Positions 28,536 to 38,032 of a DNA stretch of 42,569 nucleotides are shown piece after piece; the first letter of the stretch is position 1, and every line of letters begins with the position of its first letter. The position numbers and the translations under genes are program-made. Origin of the DNA: Nitrosotalea sp. (lineage in GTDB: Archaea > Thermoproteota > Nitrososphaeria > Nitrososphaerales > Nitrosopumilaceae). The notes under the pieces were generated by a model. It did not search any database. It had not been told where the DNA came from and saw only the letters and a program-made list of their open reading frames with translations. The DNA lies in the NCBI GenBank assembly GCA_023252335.1, contig JAJPEA010000003.1:1-42569 (forward strand), in the 5' to 3' direction.

Positions 28536-29987
28536 CTATTCATTGAACACATACTTGCGCTGACCACGCAATTCTGGGCTACTTCCCACCCCTACCAATA
28601 CAAATTCCTTCTTGCCATCCAGGATGTTTTGTGTTGGACTGAGCTTACTTTCATGAATCTGCTCATATTCTTCAAGTGATACCTTTCGCCTATCACCTAT
28701 TTCTGCTTCCAAATTCATGTTTTTGACAATTTCTTTGTATGTATCCATGATGACACCACTGAAGACCATTGCACTACTTCCACTACCATAAGAGCCAAAT
28801 CCGAATCTCTTGTCCTCAAGATTGACACCCTTTTGGAATTCAAATTCTAGACAGCTTCTAAAGCCCATATAGAGTGAAGCAGTGTAAAGATTTCCAACCA
28901 TGCTTGATGCAATAAGTGAGCTTGCAAGCTTGGAGTCATATGCTTCTTGGAATTCATCAGTCATTGTAAATCGCTTTGTAAACTCGTGGTCTTTTTGCAT
29001 AAATTCTTCATCTGCAAGTATTGATTCTATAGTTCCACGAGGATCTTTTGGAACTGGTTCTGACATGCCCATTTTTTCTACAATTCCTTTCCAACGTGGT
29101 AAACTTCTCCACTCGTGTCTTAGTAAGTACGTCAAAGCTTTCTTACCCATGTTACTGTATGGAAGATGCATGTTTACAAAATCAATATAGTCAAGAATTG
29201 ATTCTCCTTCCTTTAGTTTTATTATCCCAGTGGAGAGTGCCTTGTCTTTGTATGCCATAAGTGCCTTCTTTACTTGTATCATGTAAAGCAAGTTAGAGTA
29301 CTGACCATTTACAATTGGAGTCTCTTTTCCAAACGGTCTATAGAAATCATATTCATTTTTAATAGAAGTTGATGTAACCTTGGGATCAAAAGTCATCAAT
29401 CTAGGATTGTCGCTTAGAAGCATTGCAACAGCGCCTGCACCTTGAGTGTATTCACCACTTGAGCCAAGGTCATATTTTGCAATATCTGATACTACAACTA
29501 TGGCAGACTTGCCCTCTGCTTCTCCTGCCCTTATCCAATTAGCATTATCATACAAAGCATACGAACCACTGACACATGCAAATTTGCATTCAATTCCGCC
29601 ACAATGTCCAAAAGAATCATTACCATACACCTGCTCTAACATGCCTATTACGTATGAGTTCATGGCTTTTGATTCGTCAAGAGATGATTCGGTTGCAACA
29701 TACAATCTTCCAACGTCTTTTGGTGAGATCTTGTTTCTTTCCATTATCCTCAGACAGGCATTTGCTGCCATACATGCAGGGTCTTGATTAGTATCTACGA
29801 TAGCCATTTTTGATACTCCGAGGCCTCGCTGTAACTTGTCTGGGTCCATACCACGGGCTTTTGCAAAGTCTCTTGCGTCTACAAACAATTTTGGAATGTA
29901 GATGGCAATGTCATCTATACCTGCGGCCAATAGCTTCAGCTTTCTGATTACAGATATAAGGATTTTGAGAATCGTTTTTGATCTCAA
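28536..29987 (-). CDS. mvaS: Hydroxymethylglutaryl-CoA synthase, bacterial-type motifs (start uncertain)
   Basis: FACVSGSYALYDNANWI; VVVSDIAKYDLGSSGEYTQGAGAVAML; NMHLPYSNMGKKAL. Confidence 0.9.
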   Translation of the reverse strand: MRSKTILKILISVIRKLKLLAAGIDDIAIYIPKLFVDARDFAKARGMDPDKLQRGLGVSKMAIVDTNQDPACMAANACLRIMERNKISPKDVGRLYVATESSLDESKAMNSYVIGMLEQVYGNDSFGHCGGIECKFACVSGSYALYDNANWIRAGEAEGKSAIVVVSDIAKYDLGSSGEYTQGAGAVAMLLSDNPRLMTFDPKVTSTSIKNEYDFYRPFGKETPIVNGQYSNLLYMIQVKKALMAYKDKALSTGIIKLKEGESILDYIDFVNMHLPYSNMGKKALTYLLRHEWRSLPRWKGIVEKMGMSEPVPKDPRGTIESILADEEFMQKDHEFTKRFTMTDEFQEAYDSKLASSLIASSMVGNLYTASLYMGFRSCLEFEFQKGVNLEDKRFGFGSYGSGSSAMVFSGVIMDTYKEIVKNMNLEAEIGDRRKVSLEEYEQIHESKLSPTQNILDGKKEFVLVGVGSSPELRGQRKYVFNE

Positions 29988-30029
29988 AGATTGACAATTT
30001 TTGTCATATTGTTACAATATACGTGAAAT

Positions 30030-30752
30030 CTATTGAGATTTTAGCTTGGATTTGAATAATTCATCAAACGCCTCATAGGGCTGGGCTCCGACAATTTTTG
30101 ACACAGTCTTGTCAGGTGAGAGGATGAAAAAGTCAGGCGTCCCAGTCAATCCTAGGTCTTTGGCATTTGATAGGCTACCCTGAACAGTAGAAATGTATCT
30201 GGATTCCGACATGCACTGCCCAAATTGAGTGGCATTTAGTCCAACATTATTTGCAAACTTTAACAAATTACTAGATGACGCCCAGCCGGTGTTTTCCCCA
30301 GCCCAGTTGTTGTATAACACATCATGATATTGCCAAAATTTGCCTTGTTCTTGTGCACAATGTGCGGCATGTGCCGCATTTACAGAGTCCTGGCCAATTA
30401 TGACAAAATCTTTGAAGACCATACGTACTTTACCAGTATCGATATAATTTTTCACAATATCAGGCTCTGTATTGTGATAAAACTGGTTGCAATAATAGCA
30501 CTGATAGTCTCCAAATTCAATCATCGTAATTGGAGCATTATTTGAGCCAAGTACGGGGGATGTATTTTCAGTCAATAGATTCATTGCCACTTTTTGGGAG
30601 GATGCGACATTTTGCAATGTGGCATTATCCAAAGCACCAATGCTAGTGTGGGACATGTAATTTGAAAAACTTGGTCCAAACAATGAAATCACAACTATGA
30701 CAACAGCAATTGCGCCGATCCCAATCCCTACTGATGGGAGATGAACCTTCAA
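30030..30752 (-). CDS. Membrane-anchored DsbA-like thiol:disulfide protein
   Basis: N-terminal TM; IEFGDYQCYYCNQFYHNTEP; GLTGTPDFFI. Confidence 0.9.
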   Translation of the reverse strand: MKVHLPSVGIGIGAIAVVIVVISLFGPSFSNYMSHTSIGALDNATLQNVASSQKVAMNLLTENTSPVLGSNNAPITMIEFGDYQCYYCNQFYHNTEPDIVKNYIDTGKVRMVFKDFVIIGQDSVNAAHAAHCAQEQGKFWQYHDVLYNNWAGENTGWASSSNLLKFANNVGLNATQFGQCMSESRYISTVQGSLSNAKDLGLTGTPDFFILSPDKTVSKIVGAQPYEAFDELFKSKLKSQ

Positions 30753-30832
30753 GAATTTAACTAGCCTTTCAGATTATTTAGTTCTTGTCAAAGGGTAAAG
30801 CCAAATAAATAGGATTTCCCATTAGAAAACAC

Positions 30833-31882
30833 ATGAAAAAGGTTTTCGTCAATGGCTATGGCTCTATCGGTAGTAGAATAACCCAGTTCATATTGGATGA
30901 CAAGGACGTTGAGGTCATCGGAGTTGGCAAGTATTCTCCTGATGACAAGGTGGCAGACGCATTATCACGAGGACTGCATGTTTACGTACCAAAGGAAAAA
31001 ACTGGTGCTTTTAAAAATTATAAAATATCTGGAACGATTGAAGATATCATCTCTGAAAGTGATCTAGTAATAGATGCCGCACCAGGTGGTATGGGATATG
31101 AGAATAAAAAAACATTGTATGAGCCAAAAAATGTTAATGCAATTTTTCAAGGCGGTGAAACAATTGGCGGAGAAGAATCTGTTGCAAAGTTGATCTTCAA
31201 CTCTCGTGTAAACTATGAAAAGGCATTTGATTCAAAATATGTTATGCAAGGAAGTTGTAATGTTACTGGAATGGGAAGAATACTCCAGCCTCTCAAGGAA
31301 AAATATGGAAAAAAGATCAAACGATTTGATGCAACTCTACTGAGAAGGTGGGCAGATTTGGAGGATTCAAAGACTCAGGTAAAAGACTCCATAGAATGGA
31401 CCAGAAAGCCACACCACAATGATGATGTGAAAAGTTACATGGGCTCAGATACGCCACTGTTTATTCGTGCATTCAAGGTTCCTACAAGACAGATGCATGT
31501 ACATCTAATGGATATTCGTTTTGATGGACCTGCACCAAACTCACAGGAAATTCTTGAACTGTACAAAAACGAATATGGTGTTGCAACATTATATGATGCA
31601 AAAGGGACGAAAGACATTAGAGATTATGCAGAATCGATAAAATTCAATTTTAAAGATACCAACATGATCCACATTCATGCAGATGTGATTGAAGTTCAAG
31701 ATGATACGGTCAAACTGACATACTCTGATGATCAGACTGGTATAGTAGTACCTGAAAATCATCTTTTAATGCAGGCAATGTTATTCAAGAGAAAAAGAGA
31801 AGATGCCTTCAAGCATACAGAAGAATTGTTCCACATGGAAGAAAAGAAAAAACTTTTGCAAGAGCATTTTGCAAAGAAATGA
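30833..31882 (+). CDS. gap: Glyceraldehyde-3-phosphate dehydrogenase, archaeal type II
   Basis: VFVNGYGSIGSRI...; FQGGE; GSCNVTGMGRIL; LLRRWADL. Confidence 0.9.
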   Translation: MKKVFVNGYGSIGSRITQFILDDKDVEVIGVGKYSPDDKVADALSRGLHVYVPKEKTGAFKNYKISGTIEDIISESDLVIDAAPGGMGYENKKTLYEPKNVNAIFQGGETIGGEESVAKLIFNSRVNYEKAFDSKYVMQGSCNVTGMGRILQPLKEKYGKKIKRFDATLLRRWADLEDSKTQVKDSIEWTRKPHHNDDVKSYMGSDTPLFIRAFKVPTRQMHVHLMDIRFDGPAPNSQEILELYKNEYGVATLYDAKGTKDIRDYAESIKFNFKDTNMIHIHADVIEVQDDTVKLTYSDDQTGIVVPENHLLMQAMLFKRKREDAFKHTEELFHMEEKKKLLQEHFAKK

Positions 31883-32072
31883 GAACAAAAATTGTCATAT
31901 TGAATAGATTGTTGTCAAAAAAACCCAATAGCCAATGTGAACTTATAAAAGAGACAGTTGAAAAATGATACACAGACCAATTGTTTGAAATTCAATCAGC
32001 GCATTTATCGATTAAAACACAGAATTTAAGATCAGTACAATGTGAAAAGCATTCCCACCGAGGTAATTAATC

Positions 32073-33332
32073 ATGGATGGCGAAATGATTTTAAAAATAA
32101 TATTACTTGCATTGCTAGTAGCATTATCTGCCATTTTTAGCGGAGCCGAAGTTGCACTAATTGCAACAAGCAAAGCCAAGGTCAACCAATTATTAAAAGA
32201 AAAAGCTAGAGGCTCAGCATCGCTTGCTAAATTAAAAGCAAATCCCAACAGAATGCTTGCAACAATAAACCTTGGAACCGTACTAGCAAACGTAGGATCC
32301 TCTGCACTTGCAACCGAGATTGCACTAGGTTTGTTTGGAAATGGAGGTCTAGCATTATCAATTGGAATAATGACTTTTATACTGTTAATCTTTGGTGAGA
32401 ATGCGCCAAAATCATATTGTAATGCAAATCCAGTCAAAGTATCGCTTTGGATAAGCGGTATCACACTCACTTTTAGTTACATTTTTTATCCATTTGTAAT
32501 ATTATTTGAAAAAATCACTCATGCAATACTTTGGATGTTAAAGAGTCCATACCATCCACCGCCAATTACAGAACAAGAAATTTACAATGTAATTGAACAG
32601 GGTCTTGAAGACAAGGCATTAAAAAAACACGAACGCGAACTTGTGCATGGTGCTCTCAAGTTTGATGACATTGTAATACGTGCAGTCATGACTCCAAGAA
32701 CAAAGATGTTCATGCTTCCCGCAAAGACTATCTTGTTTGATGCAATGCCGCAGATAAGCAAGAGTGGTTATTCTAGAATTCCTCTGTACAAGGATACTAC
32801 AGACCAAATTGTTGGTATTTTACATGTAAGAGACTTGTTAAAGAATTTGGAGAGGGATGAAAAGATAATCACACTTGAATCACTTGCAAGAAAACCAATT
32901 TTTGTATCACAAGAACAACGAATCAGTAAACTTCTAAGAGAAATGCAAGGTAGACAAACTCACATGGCAATTGTAGTTGATGAGTTTGGAGGTGTAGAAG
33001 GCTGTGTTACACTTGAAGATCTGCTAGAAGAGATAGTGGGTGAAATAATGGATGAGACTGATATGGAGGAGCTCAATTTTAAGATGCTAGATAAAAATAC
33101 CATGCTTGCAAGCGGAGACGTGGAAATTGACACAGTAAATGAAATACTAAAATCGGCCATTCCACAAGGCGATGATTATTCTACGCTTAGTGGTTTATTG
33201 CATGACAAGTTAAAAGATATTCCAAGAATGGGGGATAGACTAGTGATAGAGTCTGTCAAGATGACAGTAGAAGAGGCAGCAAATAATCAAGCAACCAGAA
33301 TAAAGATAGAAAAGATTCCAGATAGCAACTAA
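32073..33332 (+). CDS. CNNM/CorC-HlyC family membrane protein (DUF21 + CBS pair + C-terminal domain)
   Basis: LVALSAIFSGAEVALIA; VMTPRTKMFML; MAIVVDEFGGVEGCVTLEDLLEEIVGEI. Confidence 0.92.
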   Translation: MDGEMILKIILLALLVALSAIFSGAEVALIATSKAKVNQLLKEKARGSASLAKLKANPNRMLATINLGTVLANVGSSALATEIALGLFGNGGLALSIGIMTFILLIFGENAPKSYCNANPVKVSLWISGITLTFSYIFYPFVILFEKITHAILWMLKSPYHPPPITEQEIYNVIEQGLEDKALKKHERELVHGALKFDDIVIRAVMTPRTKMFMLPAKTILFDAMPQISKSGYSRIPLYKDTTDQIVGILHVRDLLKNLERDEKIITLESLARKPIFVSQEQRISKLLREMQGRQTHMAIVVDEFGGVEGCVTLEDLLEEIVGEIMDETDMEELNFKMLDKNTMLASGDVEIDTVNEILKSAIPQGDDYSTLSGLLHDKLKDIPRMGDRLVIESVKMTVEEAANNQATRIKIEKIPDSN

Positions 33333-34660
33333 GTTCTTGGCGGAATTGCAAACTTGTTTTGAGGATTTTTGTGATAATCAACTGGGATGCTAGAGTCTTT
33401 TTGTCGTCCGGTCAGGATCCCAACTACAGTTTCATCCTTTTTGATAATTCCCTCGCCGATTAATTTTCTCACACCAGCTGGAACAGCGCCTGAGGCCATT
33501 TCACAGTCAAATCCATTAAGACCAACAAGTGCCATACCATCAAGCATCTCTGCATCAGATACCTGTGTCACAACTCCATTTGTGAAATCAAGTGCACGTA
33601 ACCCTTTGAGAATGTTGGCAGGTTTTGCAATTTGGATTGCCGTTGCCTTGGTCTTGGGCCTTATGTTATTTTTATTCATGTGTTCATAGTACCTTTTGAT
33701 TAAACCAGTGTCTGCTTTTCCATCATTCCATCTTAATTCAATATCCTCAAACTTGCCATTGTACAAATTATACAAAGTGTTGGCACCTTCAGAATTGACA
33801 ACAGCAAGACGAGGTATTTTTTTTATCCACCCCCATTCGTACAACTCTTTGAGTGCCTTGCCACAACTAGATGTGTTTCCAAGTGCACCTCCAGGATAGA
33901 CTATCCAGTCCGGTGGATTCCAGTCCAAAAATTCTAATGCTCTAAAGACAATTGTTTTTTGTCCCTCGATTCTAAAGGGGTTAACAGAGTTTACAGTATA
34001 TCCACCTGCTTGTCCTGCCTGTTTTAGCGAAGCAGATAATGCATCATCAAAATTCCCTTTAATTTCTACAACTTGGGCACCAAATTGAAACGCTTGGCTA
34101 AGTTTTCCAGGTGCAACTTCGCCTGCAGGTATGTATACATCACAATCCATGTTTTCATTTGCTGCATACATTGCAGCAGATGCAGAAGTGTTTCCAGTTG
34201 ATGCACAGATTATTTTTTTAATTTTAACTAGTTTTGCATGTGTTACAGCAGTTGTCATGCCATTGTCTTTGAAGGAACCACTTGGATTGTATCCTTCAGG
34301 TTGTAGCCAGAGATTTTGTAGTCCAACATATTGTGATACACGCGACATGTGATATGGTTTTGATAGTCTGCCCTCTGCTCCGTCTAATGAAACTAGGTAT
34401 TTTGAGCATTGATCAATGTCTTCGGTATCAATCTGACAGAAATTTAGCAGCTCACGAAAACGCCACACTCCACTTTCATTGAAAATATTGTTAGAGTGGT
34501 TTCGACGTTTGTAAAAAACTTCTTTTAATGAGACTGGCGGAGCAGAACTATATTTGACATCAAGCAAGTGACCTTTTTCACATTCGATTCTGGTATCAGT
34601 TACAGGATATTGCAGACCGCATGCTGGATCCATACATTGTAGATATGCCTGTGACTGCAT
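33329..34660 (-). CDS. thrC: Threonine synthase
   Basis: CMDPACGLQYP N-terminus; NPSGSFKDNGMTTAVTHA; ASTGNTSASAAMYAA; YPGGALGNTS. Confidence 0.9.
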   Translation of the reverse strand: MQSQAYLQCMDPACGLQYPVTDTRIECEKGHLLDVKYSSAPPVSLKEVFYKRRNHSNNIFNESGVWRFRELLNFCQIDTEDIDQCSKYLVSLDGAEGRLSKPYHMSRVSQYVGLQNLWLQPEGYNPSGSFKDNGMTTAVTHAKLVKIKKIICASTGNTSASAAMYAANENMDCDVYIPAGEVAPGKLSQAFQFGAQVVEIKGNFDDALSASLKQAGQAGGYTVNSVNPFRIEGQKTIVFRALEFLDWNPPDWIVYPGGALGNTSSCGKALKELYEWGWIKKIPRLAVVNSEGANTLYNLYNGKFEDIELRWNDGKADTGLIKRYYEHMNKNNIRPKTKATAIQIAKPANILKGLRALDFTNGVVTQVSDAEMLDGMALVGLNGFDCEMASGAVPAGVRKLIGEGIIKKDETVVGILTGRQKDSSIPVDYHKNPQNKFAIPPRT

Positions 34661-34743
34661 TATGCAAAATTTAGTTGGTTCGTATTTAAATCTAAAGAAT
34701 TTACGTTTTAGACAAAAGCCTCTGAGACAATGAAAAAACTAGA

Positions 34744-34857
34744 TTATTTTTTTGGACCTGAACGCATGTGAAAATTGATGCAACACTTGCATTCTTTCTC
34801 GATGCATTCCGTTTCAGACACATGTCCACAAATACCACATTCACAATGTGTTTGCAT
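34744..34857 (-). CDS. 37-aa Cys-rich micro-protein (MQTHCECGICGHVSETECIEKECKCCINFHMRSGPKK)
   Basis: ATG-to-TAA ORF with 7 Cys; not in the ORF track. Confidence 0.6.
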   Translation of the reverse strand: MQTHCECGICGHVSETECIEKECKCCINFHMRSGPKK

Positions 34858-34917
34858 ATTTCTTCTGAGGATGTAATGTGTTTAACCAATATGAGGGTTC
34901 TTGTATAGTTATTCTGA

Positions 34918-35280
34918 CTATTTTTTTGATTTTTTAGGCTTTTCAGTAGATTTCTTTGCAGCTTTGGCCTTGTCCTCCAAGTGTTTTGTTTTTGCCTCCT
35001 CTGTCTCTTTGCTTTTTTCATCTACTGCCTTCATGACGGCTTGAATCAAACCATCCAGATCACTGTCAGAAACTTCAGGTTCTACAGCTGCTGCTATCTG
35101 AGTTATAGTATTTGATATGGCAGAGCTTACTTCATCAAAGCTCTCTGGATCCTCATATGCAGCATTATACAGTGCCTTGAGCCTTCTGACATCAGAAAGC
35201 ACTTGATCGGTCAGTGTTAAACGATATTTTTTACCATTTATGGTTATTTCCTGACTTATCATGCATGGACTCGCCATCAT
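34918..35280 (-). CDS. Hypothetical protein with Lys-rich tail
   Basis: Likely internal start MMASPCMISQEITINGKKYRLTL...; KAAKKSTEKPKKSKK tail. Confidence 0.65.
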   Translation of the reverse strand: MMASPCMISQEITINGKKYRLTLTDQVLSDVRRLKALYNAAYEDPESFDEVSSAISNTITQIAAAVEPEVSDSDLDGLIQAVMKAVDEKSKETEEAKTKHLEDKAKAAKKSTEKPKKSKK

Positions 35281-35334
35281 GCTTTCATAAAGTTTTCTGT
35301 AAAAACGAACAATTACCAGTAACACAGTAACAGG

Positions 35335-36228
35335 ATGTTGACCAGAAAAGTTCCAAGCAAGGCAGAACGATATTTTTCCACAGGCGTAAGCATGATCACA
35401 TCAAGAGGCATAAAAGGTCCAAATGTCATGGCGGCAGAATGGGTTATGCAAATTTCATACAACCCAGTTTTAATTGCCATCTTCATTCACAAAGGATCAC
35501 AGACTCTCAAGAATATAGAAAAAACAAAAGAATTTGGAATAAACGTTGCATCAAAAGATCAAACAACTGGAGCAAATGTAGCAGGTGGTTATTCTGGATC
35601 AGAAATTGACAAGTTGAAAATCAAAAATGTTTTTGTGACTAGCAACCCGCAAAAAATCAAGACCCCCATGATTTCAGATTGTACCGTAAATGCAGAGTGT
35701 AAACTAGTTAAAAAAGAAAAAATTGGCGATCATGTCATGCTAGTAGGAAAAGTTGTTCACATCAAACATGATGACACAAAAAGTCCTCTAATATACCACA
35801 AGGGACGATATTTCAGCCTAGATTCTACAATAGAACAGGATAGAAAAGAGGTCAGAGTAAGTAAAGAGACACTAGAGTTTTTCTCAAGTCTTGCACAGGG
35901 TAGATTTGTTTTAAAATGTGCCGGAGTTGTAGTAGAATCAAGAAACAAGATAATTGTCATCAATTGGCAAGAGACTGGATTTGAGACCATACCATTTATC
36001 ATCCCTCAAACAGGCAAGAATCAACGAGACCAGATTATCAAATTCTTGAACAAGACAGGACTTGATATCAAGGTAGATTTTGAACCAATTATGAAGAGAC
36101 TTGTTTTGAAAAATGGAAAGAAAGTCCAGCGGATAAATTTTGTGCTATTCAACGGACAAGTCAAAAAATCGATACCAAACATAACCTGGAAACTAAAACA
36201 TCAAGATGTCATTGCAAGCTTGATCTAG
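35335..36228 (+). CDS. Flavin reductase-like FMN-binding domain protein with C-terminal extension
   Basis: STGVSMITSRGIKGPNVMAAEWVMQISYNPVLIAIFIHKGSQTLKNIEKTKEFGINVAS. Confidence 0.85.
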   Translation: MLTRKVPSKAERYFSTGVSMITSRGIKGPNVMAAEWVMQISYNPVLIAIFIHKGSQTLKNIEKTKEFGINVASKDQTTGANVAGGYSGSEIDKLKIKNVFVTSNPQKIKTPMISDCTVNAECKLVKKEKIGDHVMLVGKVVHIKHDDTKSPLIYHKGRYFSLDSTIEQDRKEVRVSKETLEFFSSLAQGRFVLKCAGVVVESRNKIIVINWQETGFETIPFIIPQTGKNQRDQIIKFLNKTGLDIKVDFEPIMKRLVLKNGKKVQRINFVLFNGQVKKSIPNITWKLKHQDVIASLI

Positions 36229-36584
36229 ATTGCAATATAGTCCAACGCTACAGCATCAGCCAATAATGATGCATGTCTAGAGTTTACAATATATCCATTT
36301 TTGATATCAGTTGTTGGAACCCATCTATTTGTAGAACTATAGTGTCTTTTTTCCTTCATTTCTTTTTCAATGTCATGTAAATCACATTCACCTTCCTCTA
36401 TTTGCTGGGTATTGATGTGTTTTATTGTAATCAGGATTTTTTTTACCTTTACTCTAACCCCAAATCTCCAAATGTGGTCCGAAGTATCATCTTCAACTTC
36501 AAGCAACTTGAGTTTTATTTCCTTTGTACCAAGTGCATCCCTGCTGACCAAACTGCGTTCATCAACAAAATCTTCAAAGCTCAT
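36225..36584 (-). CDS. Hypothetical protein
   Basis: 119-aa ORF between annotated neighbours. Confidence 0.65.
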   Translation of the reverse strand: MSFEDFVDERSLVSRDALGTKEIKLKLLEVEDDTSDHIWRFGVRVKVKKILITIKHINTQQIEEGECDLHDIEKEMKEKRHYSSTNRWVPTTDIKNGYIVNSRHASLLADAVALDYIAI

Positions 36585-36624
36585 TATCTTTTGTTTACAG
36601 TATCACATTAAAGAAGTATTCGAT

Positions 36625-37191
36625 CTAACGGACCTTTGGTTTTTTAACAAACGGCATTACACAAGACTCTAGTTTCAAGGGTTGTCGTTTTCCTTCATGC
36701 ATGGCATAAGTATCCCCATCATATGTACAAATAAAATCAGTGACAGGGTATTTTTCATCCCAAATTTTAAAAAATTCTCGAAGCTCACGATGTTCGTATT
36801 TTCCTGTACCTATTCTCTTCTTGGATGAAAATTTGAATGCCACGATCATTTTTCTTGTCTTGTACAGCTCAAAAGTGTGGATCCATTTCAGACAACGCTG
36901 TATTTGATCAAATGGAACCCTCAAAGTTGTATTTGTGCCAGATTTTGCCTCAATTGTATATATGACATTCTCCATGGTACTTACTGCAAGTATATCTGGT
37001 AAGCCAACACTGGGCGACCCCAACCTAAAGGCCTTCCAGCCATCAATTGCGTTAAATCTTTTCACCAGAGTATCCTCCCAGTTGTAACCTCGCTGTCTTC
37101 TAGTTCTTGCCACGCGTTGATTAGTTGTCTGGATGTTTTTTTTACGAGATATCATCTTATGACTCAGTTCAGTAGACTCTACAGATGTCAC
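36625..37191 (-). CDS. hjc: Hjc-like Holliday junction resolvase / PD-(D/E)XK nuclease
   Basis: RQRGYNWEDTLVKRF; RLGSPSVGLPDILAV; YTIEAKSGTNTTLRVPFDQIQR. Confidence 0.82.
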   Translation of the reverse strand: MTSVESTELSHKMISRKKNIQTTNQRVARTRRQRGYNWEDTLVKRFNAIDGWKAFRLGSPSVGLPDILAVSTMENVIYTIEAKSGTNTTLRVPFDQIQRCLKWIHTFELYKTRKMIVAFKFSSKKRIGTGKYEHRELREFFKIWDEKYPVTDFICTYDGDTYAMHEGKRQPLKLESCVMPFVKKPKVR

Positions 37192-37362
37192 TTGCTTTCA
37201 ATTTTATAAAATGAATTTGATGATATAGACTAGGTGGTAATTATACTAACACCTTGGTGCCTATTTTTTGTTACCATGATTCCTAAACAGAAAACCATTT
37301 TACAAAATTAATCAGAATTTGTGCCTTAGCATTAAATATTGCATGATTCCAATAACAAAATC

Positions 37363-37698
37363 ATGTCTACAAATGACAACCAGACAACGTACTTGAAATA
37401 CAAAGAGTATGGTGATCTACTCAAAGTTATCCTGTATTCATCCCAGTCAGTTCTTGGCGCAGTACCATTAATTTATCATTTAAACCACAATGGACAGAAC
37501 ATTATTTTCATACAGACTGGCACAATAGGAGGAAATGTAATCCATTATCTAGTAACAAATGGTCCGCCTACAAAGAAATTCATTGAATTAAAACGACTAA
37601 CTGGAGATTATAGTTTTGTAGAAAAAATTGGAATTGATGGAATGTCGCTTTATATCCCAATTTTAGAATTGGAAAAATCAAATCTAAAATTCCCATAA
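37363..37698 (+). CDS. Hypothetical protein
   Basis: ORF with likely start MSTNDNQTTYLKYKEYG. Confidence 0.6.
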   Translation: MSTNDNQTTYLKYKEYGDLLKVILYSSQSVLGAVPLIYHLNHNGQNIIFIQTGTIGGNVIHYLVTNGPPTKKFIELKRLTGDYSFVEKIGIDGMSLYIPILELEKSNLKFP

Positions 37699-37711
37699 AC
37701 TACCTTTAATT

Positions 37712-38032
37712 TCATCCAGTCTTGAAAACAAACTTTGGACTGTTATCATAGTCACATTTTTCAAGAATCAAATCTTGAGCATGTTTTGGCTGCGAGTCTT
37801 CTGAGAGTGCTCCAAATACACGAATGTTTCCCTCAAACTCGGCAATACAAAAATATCGCCCATCCTTGCTAGAAGATTCCACAAGTTTTGCATTCTTTGA
37901 CACTTGTTTCCATGTAACATCACCAAGACATTTGTTACAAAATTCACTTGCAGGCCATACAAAATGCTCACACTTGACACAATAGCTACACACAAAGTTG
38001 TTGTTTTTCAGTTCATCTTCAAATCTAGTCAT
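37712..38032 (-). CDS. DUF35/OB-fold acyl-CoA-associated protein with rubredoxin-like zinc ribbon
   Basis: CVKCEHFVWPASEFCNKC; adjacent to and overlapping a thiolase. Confidence 0.88.
   Translation of the reverse strand: MTRFEDELKNNNFVCSYCVKCEHFVWPASEFCNKCLGDVTWKQVSKNAKLVESSSKDGRYFCIAEFEGNIRVFGALSEDSQPKHAQDLILEKCDYDNSPKFVFKTG

Noticed and set aside
29446-29787. 113-aa plus-strand ORF
   Set aside because: Antisense to the HMG-CoA synthase gene.
34701-35021. 106-aa minus-strand ORF
   Set aside because: Out of frame with the Lys-rich protein and the Cys-rich micro-ORF, which look more protein-like.
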